In this document: in pieces, positions 38,205 through 47,311 of the stretch
How the letters are laid out: each line of letters starts with the position of its first letter
Numbering within the stretch: position 1 is the first letter of the stretch
Source of the DNA: Gammaproteobacteria bacterium
Lineage (GTDB): Bacteria > Pseudomonadota > Gammaproteobacteria > Enterobacterales > Psychrobiaceae
Length of the DNA stretch: 64,000 nt
Assembly (NCBI GenBank): GCA_013214945.1
Contig: JABSRT010000009.1
Location: 127,070-191,069 of the forward strand
Direction: 5' to 3'
Notes under the pieces: generated by a model
Seen by the model: the letters and a program-made list of their open reading frames with translations, nothing else
Database searches by the model: none
Told to the model about the DNA's origin: nothing
Program-made: the position numbers and the translations under genes

Positions 38205-38470
38205 TATACCCAAGCTACTTGAGAATGCAGGTTTCAGAGCTTCTCAGGTGAGTTAGCACAAGGCATATCATTTTAGGAATGCTTACTGCCTTTTAAACTG
38301 ATGTAACGTAGTGATTACTTACCTGAGAAGCTCCCACGGGCGGGTTTTAAATGACCAACTACTGCGTTATTTATTTTGATAAGGGAGTGACCATTATCTG
38401 CAATAAATGCCTTGCATTTGGCCATTTAAATTCCCGCTGAAATCCTGCAATTCCAAGTGGCTTGGGGATA
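38205..38470. mobile_element. 266-bp MITE-like element (TATACCCAAGC termini)
   Basis: Imperfect terminal inverted repeats of 27 bases (38205-38231 and 38444-38470, 22 of 27 matching), beginning TATACCCAAGCTACTTG and ending CAAGTGGCTTGGGGATA. A perfect 13-bp inner inverted repeat GAGCTTCTCAGGT/ACCTGAGAAGCTC lies at 38237-38249 and 38321-38333. No coding capacity. The termini resemble the element at 25525-25797. It occupies most of the PilZ-rmuC gap. Confidence 0.72.
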
Positions 38471-38511
38471 GGTTACTATATGATTATTCGTAAAATAGTT
38501 GGAATAAATTT

Positions 38512-39897
38512 ATGCAACTAGCGCTGACCCCATGGGGTGCTTTAGTGATTCCTATCTTTGGTTTTCTGTTTGGCATCGTAATCTGTTATTTTTTGCTGCG
38601 CCAACTCCATCAAAAAGACGTGACCGCGCAGCAAAAAATTACCGCGATCACGGTGCTACAGCTTGAGACAACCTTGCATCAAAGTGAAGATCAACTCGAT
38701 TCGCTGCAGCTTGAGTTATCACAAACTCAGCAAAAATCAGCCAAGTTACAAGCTGAAAACTATGAACTTATCTCTCAAGTGAGGGAATTAAACGCCACCA
38801 GCAAACTGCACCAACAAGCCCATCAAGAACAGCTCGCACTGGTCAACAATAATCACGAGAGTGTCAAACACCAATTTAGTTATTTAGCGCAGCAAATTCT
38901 TGAACAAAAAGGTCAGCTATTTCAACAACAAAATAAAGCCAGCATGGATGCAGTACTGTCGCCTTTGCAACAGCAATTGGGCGAATTTAAAGCGCAAATC
39001 CAGCACAGTCATGAAAACGAAACCAAGCAACGTCATCAGCTTCAGCTCGAGATTGGTCACCTGAAACAGCTCAATCAACAAATGGCAACCGATGCCATTA
39101 ATCTGACCCGTGCACTCAAAGGAGATAACAAACAGCAGGGTAATTGGGGCGAGTTAATTTTAGAGCGAATATTACAAGAGTCTGGCTTACGCCAAGGGCA
39201 CGAATACCATACCCAAAGCCAACACCACAACGAACATGGCAAAGCTTTTCGGCCCGATGTTATCGTGCATCTTCCCGATGACAAAGACATTATTGTCGAC
39301 TCTAAGGTTTCATTAACCGCTTACGAACGTTACTTTAATAGCGACAATGAAACAGAGCGCCAGTTAGCGCTAAATGAACATATTAATTCTATTAAACAGC
39401 ACATTAAAGATTTAGGCAGTAAGGATTACCACCAATTAAAAGGCTTGCGTAGTCTCGACTACGTCTTGCTATTTATTCCAATTGAGCCCGCCTTTTTACT
39501 CGCGATTGAGAACCAACCAGACTTAATTGCTACCGCGATGAATAACAATATCATGCTGGTTAGCCCAACCAATTTATTAGTCGCTTTACGCACCATTCAT
39601 AACTTATGGCGTTACGATCAACAAAATAAAAACAGCCAGCTAATCGCCAGCAAAGCCGCAAAACTTTATGATAAATTACGATTATTTAGTGAAGACTTGC
39701 TCACCATTGGCCATAGCCTTAATAAGGCGAATCAGAGTTATGAGCAGGCAGTCAAAAAATTATCGAGCGGCAAAGGCAATTTAATCAGTCAGGTTGAAAG
39801 TTTTCGTGAGCTGGGGGTCGATGTAAAAAAAACATTACCCGTACAACTAGTCACTAACCATACCGAGGACCTTGCGCCTCCCCAACAATTAAAATAA
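38512..39897 (+). CDS. rmuC: DNA recombination protein RmuC
   Basis: A 461-residue protein with one N-terminal membrane helix (residues 8-28), a long coiled coil (about 40-200, rich in Gln and Leu), and a C-terminal nuclease-like RmuC domain. The domain shows NKQQGNWGELILERILQESG, GKAFRPDVIVHLPDDKDIIV with DSKVSLTAYERYF, and LFIPIEPAFLLAI. In E. coli it limits inversions at short inverted repeats. The ribosome site is weak (GGAAT). The HD hydrolase gene follows after 7 bases. Confidence 0.93.
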   Translation: MQLALTPWGALVIPIFGFLFGIVICYFLLRQLHQKDVTAQQKITAITVLQLETTLHQSEDQLDSLQLELSQTQQKSAKLQAENYELISQVRELNATSKLHQQAHQEQLALVNNNHESVKHQFSYLAQQILEQKGQLFQQQNKASMDAVLSPLQQQLGEFKAQIQHSHENETKQRHQLQLEIGHLKQLNQQMATDAINLTRALKGDNKQQGNWGELILERILQESGLRQGHEYHTQSQHHNEHGKAFRPDVIVHLPDDKDIIVDSKVSLTAYERYFNSDNETERQLALNEHINSIKQHIKDLGSKDYHQLKGLRSLDYVLLFIPIEPAFLLAIENQPDLIATAMNNNIMLVSPTNLLVALRTIHNLWRYDQQNKNSQLIASKAAKLYDKLRLFSEDLLTIGHSLNKANQSYEQAVKKLSSGKGNLISQVESFRELGVDVKKTLPVQLVTNHTEDLAPPQQLK

Positions 39898-39904
39898 GAG
39901 TAAT

Positions 39905-40564
39905 ATGACGACAAAAACGCCCTTGCAATGGCAAACTCAGTTCGAACAATTTGTGCAGCAACAAATGGATTTTGATCCGGCGCATGATATTGCCCATATC
40001 AAACGCGTAGTCACCAGTGGCATTGTACTCGCCGAGCTAGAAAATGCCGATTTAGCGATTGTTATTCCAGCCTGCTGGCTCCACGATTGTGTCAATGTCG
40101 CGAAAGATTCACCGCAACGCAGCCAAGGCTCAGTTTTAAGTGCCAAACGTGCGATCGAGTATTTAACTGAGGTGGGTTATCCGGCGCAGTATTTTGAAGC
40201 AATTGAACATGCTATTAGCGCCCACAGTTATTCTGCTAACATTGCGACCACCACACTTGAGGCCGCTGTGGTGCAAGACGCCGATCGCCTTGATGCACTT
40301 GGTGCCATCGGGCTATCACGCTGTTTAATGCTGGGAGGTTCTTGGGGCAGCTCTCTTTATCAAACGGACGATCCCTTTGCTAAAGCGCGGCCATTAAACG
40401 ATAAGCAATATAGTGTTGATCACTTTTTTGCTAAATTACAGGGCCTGGTTGGCACGATGAAAACCAGCGCTGGTTTAACTGAGGCTAAAACTCGCTGGCA
40501 ATTTATGAGTCAATTCTTAAGCCAACTCGGCCATGAAGTTGGCCACAACTACACCGAGAAATAA
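39905..40564 (+). CDS. HD domain phosphohydrolase (YedJ-like)
   Basis: A 219-residue metal-dependent hydrolase. The HD metal ligands are visible: HDIAHIKRV (about residue 27), the central WLHDCVN pair near residue 58, and DADRLDALGAIG near residue 125. Resemblance is to the YedJ-type HD proteins, which act on nucleotides or phosphorylated compounds; the substrate is unknown. It is co-transcribed with rmuC, only 7 bases downstream. Confidence 0.85.
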   Translation: MTTKTPLQWQTQFEQFVQQQMDFDPAHDIAHIKRVVTSGIVLAELENADLAIVIPACWLHDCVNVAKDSPQRSQGSVLSAKRAIEYLTEVGYPAQYFEAIEHAISAHSYSANIATTTLEAAVVQDADRLDALGAIGLSRCLMLGGSWGSSLYQTDDPFAKARPLNDKQYSVDHFFAKLQGLVGTMKTSAGLTEAKTRWQFMSQFLSQLGHEVGHNYTEK

Positions 40565-40611
40565 CTTCCTAGAGTCATAGCCATTACCGAGAAAAGCAAC
40601 ACAAATAACAG

Positions 40612-41091
40612 CTATGGCTGATCTTTAGCTTTAGCTTCAGTGATTAGTGGCTCAATGACGTCGATTTCATCGGCGTCCATCATCGTTGCAATGCGTTCGA
40701 CACTTGATAATATTTGACTTTGTTCCCAACCTTGCAATGACTGAAAACGTTCAATGAAATGACGCTGTAGAGGCTGCGGATCGTTATCGAGAATTAACTG
40801 CCCTTTCTGAGTTAAATACAATTCAACCTTGCGTTTGTCATGCTCACTGCGTTGGCGCTTAACCAACTCACGGGCTTCGAGTCGGTCAATAATATTGGTG
40901 ATCGTCGCTGGGCTTAAAGTGATCTCTTTGGCAACCTGCTTGGCCATTGGACCATCGAGCTGGGCAATTTTTTTCATCACTAATAATTGCGGCCCAGTCA
41001 AACCTGACTCTTTATTTAGTTGTCTTGAATGTACATCGATAGCGCGGATCACTCGACGCATCGAAATAAGCAGTTGTTCGTACTTTTCCAT
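40612..41091 (-). CDS. MarR family transcriptional regulator
   Basis: A 159-residue winged-helix dimeric repressor. The DNA-binding core is visible as LTGPQLLVMKKIAQLDGPMA, EITLSPATITNIIDRLEARE (recognition helix) and the wing VKRQRSEHDKRKVELYLTQKG. It recalls the EctR subgroup, but no ectoine genes are present, so that link is weak. It lies upstream of a class III aminotransferase on the same strand, 154 bases away and with a terminator between their coding regions that belongs to the aminotransferase's own end. Target unknown. Confidence 0.88.
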   Translation of the reverse strand: MEKYEQLLISMRRVIRAIDVHSRQLNKESGLTGPQLLVMKKIAQLDGPMAKQVAKEITLSPATITNIIDRLEARELVKRQRSEHDKRKVELYLTQKGQLILDNDPQPLQRHFIERFQSLQGWEQSQILSSVERIATMMDADEIDVIEPLITEAKAKDQP

Positions 41092-41185
41092 AATAACAAT
41101 TTACTCTCAATTACCTAACGCAATATAAGCGTAGCGGCTGACTTTAATCCAAGTGCTATAACTTCAGCAATATAACCCTAGCACT

Positions 41186-41213
41186 AAAAAGGGCCTACAA
41201 CTCTGTTAGGCCC
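41186..41213 (-). terminator. Terminator of the class III aminotransferase gene
   Basis: Perfect 7-bp stem GGGCCTA/TAGGCCC (41191-41197 and 41207-41213) with T-run on the minus strand, 33 bases after the aminotransferase stop codon. Confidence 0.85.
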
Positions 41214-41245
41214 TATCGTTATGACTGTTCAATAAACGTTGAGAA

Positions 41246-42568
41246 TTAAACGGCTAGCGCTTGCGCCATTGATAAATCGGCCATTTTTTCTAACCATTGC
41301 AGATCAACACTCTGATGTGACTCACAAATGAACCAAGGTTCGCGTGAATCTGGTTCTAGCATCACGCCATTTTTAATCAAGTTTAAAGCAAACTCGGTAT
41401 AAAGGTCACTATTGGTTTTTTTCCAATCACGGTAATTCAGCGGTACTTCACTGCCAAAGTGGATCCCAAACATTGAATCAGGACCGGCAAAGCGGTGCTC
41501 GATACCGTGCTTGGTAAAGACACGTGATAGCAACTGTTGAATATTAGCGCCAACGGTATTAATCGTCGCTAAAGCATCGGTTTCACTTAAGATTGTTAAC
41601 GTCGCTTTAGCTGCACTTAACGCAATCATGTTCGCGGTATAAGTACCGCCATGCGTAACGCCACCTTCTTCAAAGCTAATCATGTCCATGACTTCAGCGC
41701 GACCACCAAATGCCGCGACAGGGTAGCCATTACCAATGGCTTTGGCATAAGTAGTCAAGTCTGCATAGATACCATAAAGCTCTTGCACGCCACCTTTAGC
41801 CACACGGAAACCTGTTTTCACTTCGTCCATAATCAGTAACGAGCCGTGGCTGTCACAAATATCACGCAATTGCTGCATGTATTGTTGGGTTGACGAAATA
41901 CTGCCGCAGTTGCCCATAATTGGCTCAATCACAATCGCCGCAATATCTGCGCCATGTTCAGCAAATACTGCTTCAAGTGCTGCAGCATCATTAAGCGGTA
42001 CACTAACCTGATGCTCGCGGGTGCTTTCTGGAATGCCAGCGCCAAATGGGATAATGCTAGGAGCGGCTTGCTGTGCGCTGTCCCAATTATCGACATCTGA
42101 TTTCCACATCATTTCGTCATATAGACCGTGGAATCCACCTTCAACAACAACAACTTTGTTACGCTTGGTAAAACCACGTGCAGTACGTACTGCGCCAATT
42201 ACCGCTTCGGTGCCTGAGTTAGCAAAACGCATTTTTTCAATCTGCGGACAAAGCTTTTTAACCAGGCTAACCACTTCTGAGTCTAAACCCGTAGAGAAAC
42301 CAGAAATGGTGCCAACATTAGTAATTGCATCAATAACAGCTTGATCAACTCGGCTATCACGATAACCTAAAATGATTGGCCCATACGCTAAACGAAAATC
42401 AACGAAAGTCTGATCGTCACAATCGGTGATGGTGCACCCTTTCATGTTTTTAACAAACACGGTGTTTTCTTCACCCCAATAACGGTAACTATCGGCTACG
42501 CCCATCGGCATATGTGTATGGGCTTGCTTTAGCATTGCAGCGCTTGCGATTTTGCTGGTCTGTGTCAT
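41246..42568 (-). CDS. Class III aminotransferase, HemL-like
   Basis: A 440-residue PLP enzyme of the glutamate-1-semialdehyde aminomutase/omega-aminotransferase group. The PLP lysine is in TYAKAIGNGYPVAAFGG (about residue 265), the cofactor Asp in LLIMDEVKTGFRV, the phosphate site in FANSGTEAVIGAVRTARGF, and EGGFHGLYDEMMWKSD follows. The start differs from HemL (no SRAL/PGGVNSPVR), and the neighbours are a MarR regulator and a GNAT enzyme instead of heme genes, so I do not call it hemL. The substrate is open; an amino-acid or polyamine transamination is plausible. Confidence 0.85.
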   Translation of the reverse strand: MTQTSKIASAAMLKQAHTHMPMGVADSYRYWGEENTVFVKNMKGCTITDCDDQTFVDFRLAYGPIILGYRDSRVDQAVIDAITNVGTISGFSTGLDSEVVSLVKKLCPQIEKMRFANSGTEAVIGAVRTARGFTKRNKVVVVEGGFHGLYDEMMWKSDVDNWDSAQQAAPSIIPFGAGIPESTREHQVSVPLNDAAALEAVFAEHGADIAAIVIEPIMGNCGSISSTQQYMQQLRDICDSHGSLLIMDEVKTGFRVAKGGVQELYGIYADLTTYAKAIGNGYPVAAFGGRAEVMDMISFEEGGVTHGGTYTANMIALSAAKATLTILSETDALATINTVGANIQQLLSRVFTKHGIEHRFAGPDSMFGIHFGSEVPLNYRDWKKTNSDLYTEFALNLIKNGVMLEPDSREPWFICESHQSVDLQWLEKMADLSMAQALAV

Positions 42569-42751
42569 GACTTGATTCTCTATCTATTGTACGGTCGCCA
42601 ACCTAATAACTAGCGCTGGCCATTAATTGGGCAGGATGATACAGGGCAAAATATCCAAGCGAAAGGGTAATATTAAGGTTTTTTTAACTTTGCGAGCAAT
42701 AACCCTACTTTTTACCAGTAATTTGGCATTTGAAGCGGCAATAATTTAGAT

Positions 42752-43282
42752 TCAAGCGATAGAGTATTGATAAAAGGAAATCCCATTATCAGTGGTCTCA
42801 TTTAATTCAAACCCAACTTTTTGTAATAATCTCGCTGAGGCAATGTTTTCAACATCAACCCCAGCTGCTAGTTGGTCAATTAACCGATCCGCTCTACAAC
42901 ACTCAATTAAACCAAACAATAGCTCACTGCCATAGCCTTGATGCCATAATTGTTCCGCTAACAAATAACCTAAATGAGCAAGGCTATCGTCAGACGGATA
43001 AAGAAAAACAAAACCAACTGCGGACTCATGCCCAAGCAAAGTCACTGTAAAGAGATGACTGTCAGCCAGCATATTATCAAGCCACAGCTCGGCTTGTGAC
43101 TCAGTTTCAATATCATGAAAATTATCAGGCAGTGATTGGACAACTAGAGGCGAAAACACTCTAACAATGGCAGTTAACAGCGCTGACTTTGATGATGGTG
43201 TCGCCAAGGAGCTTTCGACATTGGCCACGTTAAGCCGAGCAGTGGTAAATGTTAGCGATGCTAATCTGGATTTTTTATTCAT
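42752..43282 (-). CDS. GNAT family N-acetyltransferase (RimJ/Acetyltransf_3 type)
   Basis: A 176-residue acetyltransferase. The acetyl-CoA-binding part is LGYLLAEQLWHQGYGSELLF near residue 103, followed by the characteristic VENIASARLLQKVGFEL near residue 145. The first 40 residues are less typical. The acceptor substrate cannot be deduced. It lies upstream of the aminotransferase on the same strand with a 183-base gap, so co-transcription is uncertain. Confidence 0.85.
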   Translation of the reverse strand: MNKKSRLASLTFTTARLNVANVESSLATPSSKSALLTAIVRVFSPLVVQSLPDNFHDIETESQAELWLDNMLADSHLFTVTLLGHESAVGFVFLYPSDDSLAHLGYLLAEQLWHQGYGSELLFGLIECCRADRLIDQLAAGVDVENIASARLLQKVGFELNETTDNGISFYQYSIA

Positions 43283-43561
43283 CTGTCATCTCAAGCAGTC
43301 ATAACCGCCAATAACTCTGGTCTGAGGAATATCAATTAATATGTTTATAGTTCAATAGCATCTGTGCTGGCTAGTTGCCTGCTGCGCAGCGCTTATTACT
43401 AACTCTGCTTGCTAAAAAAATAGAACTATTAGAAATGATTTTAACTTAAACGTGTTACTTGATAAAATCAGCGCTATTGCACAGGCGTCACAACCAATAG
43501 ATCTCCAATAACGTTACCACAACACTTGGTCAGGTCGATATTTTAAAGCTCGGAGTTTTGA

Positions 43562-44242
43562 TTGAAAATAAGCAAAAGAATCCAACAAATTGCAGCGATG
43601 GTCGGTCAAGATCATTCTTGGCATCACATCTGGGACTGCTGTTGTGATCATGGCCACTTAGGCATGAATTTGCTAAGCCAAAATTCAAATTCAACCATTC
43701 ACTTTGTCGATATTGTGCCAAGCATTACTGAACTTTTAACTGAGCAACTTAAGCGTTTTTTTAAGGCCGACGCTCAGACTAATGCATGGCAAGTTCATTG
43801 CCTTGATGTTGCAAACCTACCGATAAATAACTTCAGCTCAGACCAACGTCATTTAGTGATTATAGCAGGGGTTGGGGGTGAACAAAGCATCGCCATGGTA
43901 CAACAAATACTCGCCCGCTTTAACGACCACCAGCTCGATTTTTTACTTTGCCCGTTGCGCCATCAGTTTAAATTACGCAGCGCGCTGCAAGCGATGAATT
44001 TAGGCCTAGTCGATGAATGTTTGATTAAAGAAAATAAACGCTTTTATGAAATTATTCATGTTTCGAACACTAGCAATCAGCCCATTGTTGCCCAAGGCTC
44101 GATCTTGTGGCAACAAGCTGGCGCGCTTGAACAAGCATATTTAGCTCAGACTTTAGGCCATTACCAGCGGATGGATCAAAATACCGGACAAGACGTGGGC
44201 CCAATTATCGCAGCGTATCGGCAGTTAAATTTATCGGCCTAA
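43562..44242 (+). CDS. trmK: tRNA (adenine(22)-N1)-methyltransferase TrmK-like
   Basis: SAM-dependent methyltransferase, 226 residues. The SAM motif I is in IWDCCCDHGHLGMNLL (about residue 24), acidic motif II in FVDIVPS, then LVIIAGVGGEQSIAMVQQIL and LLCPLRHQFKLRSALQAM. The start is TTG at 43562 with GGAG at 43552-43555. It fits the TrmK family, which methylates A22 of some tRNAs, though the gammaproteobacterial members are little studied. Four imperfect 13-bp repeats follow the stop codon. Confidence 0.8.
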   Translation: MKISKRIQQIAAMVGQDHSWHHIWDCCCDHGHLGMNLLSQNSNSTIHFVDIVPSITELLTEQLKRFFKADAQTNAWQVHCLDVANLPINNFSSDQRHLVIIAGVGGEQSIAMVQQILARFNDHQLDFLLCPLRHQFKLRSALQAMNLGLVDECLIKENKRFYEIIHVSNTSNQPIVAQGSILWQQAGALEQAYLAQTLGHYQRMDQNTGQDVGPIIAAYRQLNLSA

Positions 44243-44245
44243 ACA

Positions 44246-44296
44246 TGGAGCTAAGGATTGGAGCTAAAGGTTGGAACTAATATTGGACCTAAGGTC
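44246..44296 (+). repeat. Four imperfect 13-bp tandem repeats after trmK
   Basis: Units tggagctaaggat (44246), tggagctaaaggt (44259), tggaactaatat (44272, one base shorter) and tggacctaaggtc (44284) begin four bases after the trmK stop codon. Confidence 0.75.
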
Positions 44297-44399
44297 CGGC
44301 ACAGACTGTATCTATCTGTGAGCGCCGTACTAGATTAAATTAACAGCCAGACCTTTAGTTTGGTCATATTATTCATATTATTAAGTGTCGGGGATATCG

Positions 44400-45431
44400 A
44401 TGGCTCATACCGAAAAACACTCTATTACCTCAAGTTCGCCATTTTTACGTAAACTTTCGGTGTTAATGCCCGGTTTTTTGTTGTGCTTAGTGATCGGTAT
44501 GGCGGCTAAATTTGTCTCCGAACATCACGGTGGCCCAACCATTCTTTACGCATTATTAATGGGCATGGCGCTTAATTACTTATCCAGTGAAGGTCGCTGC
44601 GTTGAAGGTATCCAGTTTGCAGCCAAGTCTATTCTGCGCTTTGGCATTGCTTTGCTCGGCGCTAGAATAACTATTGAGCAATTAATGAGTCTGGGCATGA
44701 CCCCTGTTGTGTTAGTGCTTATTGGCGTACCAGCGACTATTGGTTTTAGTTACCTGTTTGGCCGATGGTTAAAATTAGGCAAATCACAGAGTATTTTAGC
44801 GGGTGCATCGGTCGGTATTTGTGGTGCTTCAGCGGCACTCGCCGTTTCAGCCGTACTGCCACAAGATAAAGACGCTGAAAAGAATCTAATTTTTACGGTT
44901 ATTTGCGTCACAGGTTTAAGCACGGTGGCAATGATCCTCTACCCTGTTATTGTATCTTCGCTCGGGCTAACGGCTGCCGAAAGCGGAATTTTTCTTGGTG
45001 CCACTATTCACGACGTCGCGCAGGTCGTTGGCGCCGGTTACATGATTTCTGACAGTGTTGGCGACGTCGCAACCTTTACCAAGCTATTACGGGTCGCGAT
45101 GCTAGTGCCTGTTGTTTTGGTCATTTCTATTATTGTTGCTCGACAAAACAATCAAAATTCCAGTGCGAGCTCGAAAGTTTCTTTACCTGGTTTCTTAATT
45201 GCTTTTATCGTTATCGTGATGATTAACAGCACAGGTTATGTACCCGTAGAAATTACCAGCTCCTTGGTTGATCTTTCTCGCTGGTGTTTAATCGTGGCCA
45301 TGGTTGGTTTAGGCATGAAAGCATCGTTTAAAGAACTGGCAGCAATGGGCTGGCGACCAATTGTGTTAATGATCACTGAAACCATATTTTTGGCCGTGTT
45401 AATCGCACTAGGGCTATTTATTAGTCGTTAA
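44400..45431 (+). CDS. YeiH family putative sulfate exporter
   Basis: Inner-membrane protein of 343 residues with about ten hydrophobic segments, matching the YeiH/UPF0324 family. Signature stretches are ILRFGIALLGARITIEQL, LAGASVGICGASAALAVSAV, FLGATIHDVAQVVGAGYMIS and VGLGMKASFKELAAMGWRP. A role in exporting sulfur anions is proposed for the family but not settled. ATG at 44400 has GGGG six bases upstream; a GTG five codons earlier is in frame. The usual LysR partner yeiE is not adjacent. A TSUP exporter lies convergent, 72 bases away. Confidence 0.88.
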   Translation: MAHTEKHSITSSSPFLRKLSVLMPGFLLCLVIGMAAKFVSEHHGGPTILYALLMGMALNYLSSEGRCVEGIQFAAKSILRFGIALLGARITIEQLMSLGMTPVVLVLIGVPATIGFSYLFGRWLKLGKSQSILAGASVGICGASAALAVSAVLPQDKDAEKNLIFTVICVTGLSTVAMILYPVIVSSLGLTAAESGIFLGATIHDVAQVVGAGYMISDSVGDVATFTKLLRVAMLVPVVLVISIIVARQNNQNSSASSKVSLPGFLIAFIVIVMINSTGYVPVEITSSLVDLSRWCLIVAMVGLGMKASFKELAAMGWRPIVLMITETIFLAVLIALGLFISR

Positions 45432-45435
45432 CCTA

Positions 45436-45479
45436 ACGCTGCGACTCAAGGTTGCGGCCTAACTAACAAGCCGCAGCGT
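45436..45479. promoter_or_regulatory. Overlapping inverted repeats between convergent yeiH-type and TSUP genes
   Basis: ACGCTGCG (45436-45443) pairs with CGCAGCGT (45472-45479), and an inner TGCGGC (45453-45458) can pair with GCCGCA (45470-45475). The two pairings exclude each other because they share bases. This could be a weak terminator without a clear T-tract. Confidence 0.35.
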
Positions 45480-45503
45480 CAAAAGGCTAGGTATTAATCA
45501 CCG

Positions 45504-46241
45504 TTAAAAGATTAAGCTACTGCCAATAACGATTAATAAAGCAAAGGCCACTCGGCGCATCTGAATAAGGTCAAGCGGTGGCGCAAAGCGTTTTCCAACC
45601 CAACTGGCCAACATCACTACAGGCATGCAAGCCAAACCAAAGATCAACACCTGCCAACTTAAACTGCCCTCGATGCCGACTAGTACCAAACGACTGCTTG
45701 AGCTCACCAAAAAGATACTTAACAAACACAAGCGGATAGTTTTCAAATCAAACGGCTGGCGATAAAAAACAAATATTAATGGCGGACCACCAATACTAAA
45801 AAGGCCAGCCAACAGGCCAGAACAGCCACCAGCAAGCATAAAGCGGCTTGGCTTTGATATTTGTGTTAACGGTTGCGGCTGCAACAACATTAATATGCCC
45901 GCAATGATAATAGTTAGCCCCAGCAACAGCTGTAATGCTTGAGCGAATTCACTGCTGAGATAATCAAGTAAAAACAAACCTAATAATAACCCGGGTAAAA
46001 TACCAAAACAGGTTCGGCGTACCGCCTGAAAATCAACACCACGAAAATCGCCTTTTATTACAAACAAGCTATTCATGAAGGCTACCATGCTAATAATGAC
46101 CGAAGAGTCAGCGATACTCATTAAATCTAAAGTCGTGACAGCGCCCATCACAACCATGCCAAGCCCAAAGCCAGAGACAGTTTGCACATAGGTAGCGACA
46201 AATATTATCGCCAGCACTAAACCGATAGTTTCAAATGCCAT
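45504..46241 (-). CDS. TSUP family transporter (TauE/SafE-like)
   Basis: A 245-residue inner-membrane protein with about eight hydrophobic segments. The two TSUP repeats each start with the glycine-rich motif: VSGFGLGMVVMGAVTTLDL near residue 22 and LAGLFSIGGPPLIFVFY near residue 147. The family moves sulfite, sulfoacetate or related organosulfur anions. It is convergent with the YeiH-type exporter. The exact substrate cannot be told. Confidence 0.87.
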   Translation of the reverse strand: MAFETIGLVLAIIFVATYVQTVSGFGLGMVVMGAVTTLDLMSIADSSVIISMVAFMNSLFVIKGDFRGVDFQAVRRTCFGILPGLLLGLFLLDYLSSEFAQALQLLLGLTIIIAGILMLLQPQPLTQISKPSRFMLAGGCSGLLAGLFSIGGPPLIFVFYRQPFDLKTIRLCLLSIFLVSSSSRLVLVGIEGSLSWQVLIFGLACMPVVMLASWVGKRFAPPLDLIQMRRVAFALLIVIGSSLIF

Positions 46242-46411
46242 AAAGGATCTCTTCAGCTAAATTTCGTCAATTAGTAGCAGATAAGTTTACCAAAGTGACA
46301 AGTATAATAAATGCTTACCGTTTGTTTTTTATTTTAAATCAATGGAGTGATTCTGGTTTAAGCGATAACCGGCTTGGGTAATAACCCACTTAGGCTACCG
46401 CTAGTTGCGGC

Positions 46412-47293
46412 TCAATGAAATGGTCCGATTAAGGTCGATACTACCGTGGTAATCACCAATATAGTGAGGCCCAAATATATCTCAACTTTAAGCGAGCTGG
46501 CTAAGACCTTGCTCGATTGCTGTTTAAGTAATGCTGGCACTAGCGTCCACTTATGATGAGCGCCAAGCAACAAGATAAAGTTCACCGTCAATAACTTAAT
46601 CGCAATGCCCAGGCCATAGATCGTTAAAAACAGCGCCTCAAATGATCCGACTAACTCAACCCCAAGCACAGTGCCACAAATGATCAAAACCAAGACATTA
46701 ATCACGGCATAGTTACCAAATTTTTTCATCAGGCCATGCAGCGCTTGGTTTGGCACGTCAAAACAAGCTCGCCATAACGGCCACAACGCCCCCAGCCACC
46801 AAGCCGCTATGCTCAAGTGAATCGCCAAAATTACTTGAGTAGCTAAGCTAAGCTGCGAAGTATGGCCAACTAAAGTAAAAGCCTTGCTTAGTACAACCAA
46901 GCCCACGACTGTCAACACTATGCTCAAGTAGCGCAGCCAAATAGCCGATGCACCAGCGAGCAAGCAACTAACAAGCATCACAACAAGAGCCAGCAAGATT
47001 AAAATCAATGCGTCACCTATTGGCGATTGCCATAACAGCTCAATAAAAACCTCATCAAACATGCCTGCAAGCCCTGCCTCGGCAAAGCTGCCTACCTGAA
47101 TAAAAAAATTAACGCCAGCAGCGACAATCGCACCACTAATCAAGCACAGGCAATACTTTTTAATATTGAGTACCAGTGTCCGATGCTCCACGGTCATCAG
47201 CATGATAAAAATCCCACCAACCGCGGCAGACATGCCCAAATAAATGACAAACTTACTTAATACCGTCGCTAATTCCCAGCCATATTCAGCCAT
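46412..47293 (-). CDS. copD: Copper resistance protein CopD, copy 1
   Basis: Inner-membrane protein of 293 residues with about eight helices, PF05425 type, thought to import copper from CopC into the cytoplasm or membrane enzymes. Conserved stretches are FTLVGHTSQLSLATQVILAI with HLSIAAWWLGALWPLW, and LGAHHKWTLVPALLKQQSS. It is about as long as, and clearly a paralogue of, copy 2 at 47934-48815. It starts 18 bases after copC copy 1. The start is ATG at 47291-47293. Confidence 0.9.
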   Translation of the reverse strand: MAEYGWELATVLSKFVIYLGMSAAVGGIFIMLMTVEHRTLVLNIKKYCLCLISGAIVAAGVNFFIQVGSFAEAGLAGMFDEVFIELLWQSPIGDALILILLALVVMLVSCLLAGASAIWLRYLSIVLTVVGLVVLSKAFTLVGHTSQLSLATQVILAIHLSIAAWWLGALWPLWRACFDVPNQALHGLMKKFGNYAVINVLVLIICGTVLGVELVGSFEALFLTIYGLGIAIKLLTVNFILLLGAHHKWTLVPALLKQQSSKVLASSLKVEIYLGLTILVITTVVSTLIGPFH

Positions 47294-47311
47294 TATTATA
47301 TCCTTAACCCA

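Noticed and set aside
41246-42568. hemL (glutamate-1-semialdehyde aminomutase)
   Set aside because: Family resemblance exists but the N-terminus and the neighbours do not fit; left as a general class III aminotransferase.
40612-43282. Ectoine-type gene cluster (EctR, EctB, EctA)
   Set aside because: The aminotransferase is HemL-like, the GNAT lacks EctA features, and no ectC is present.
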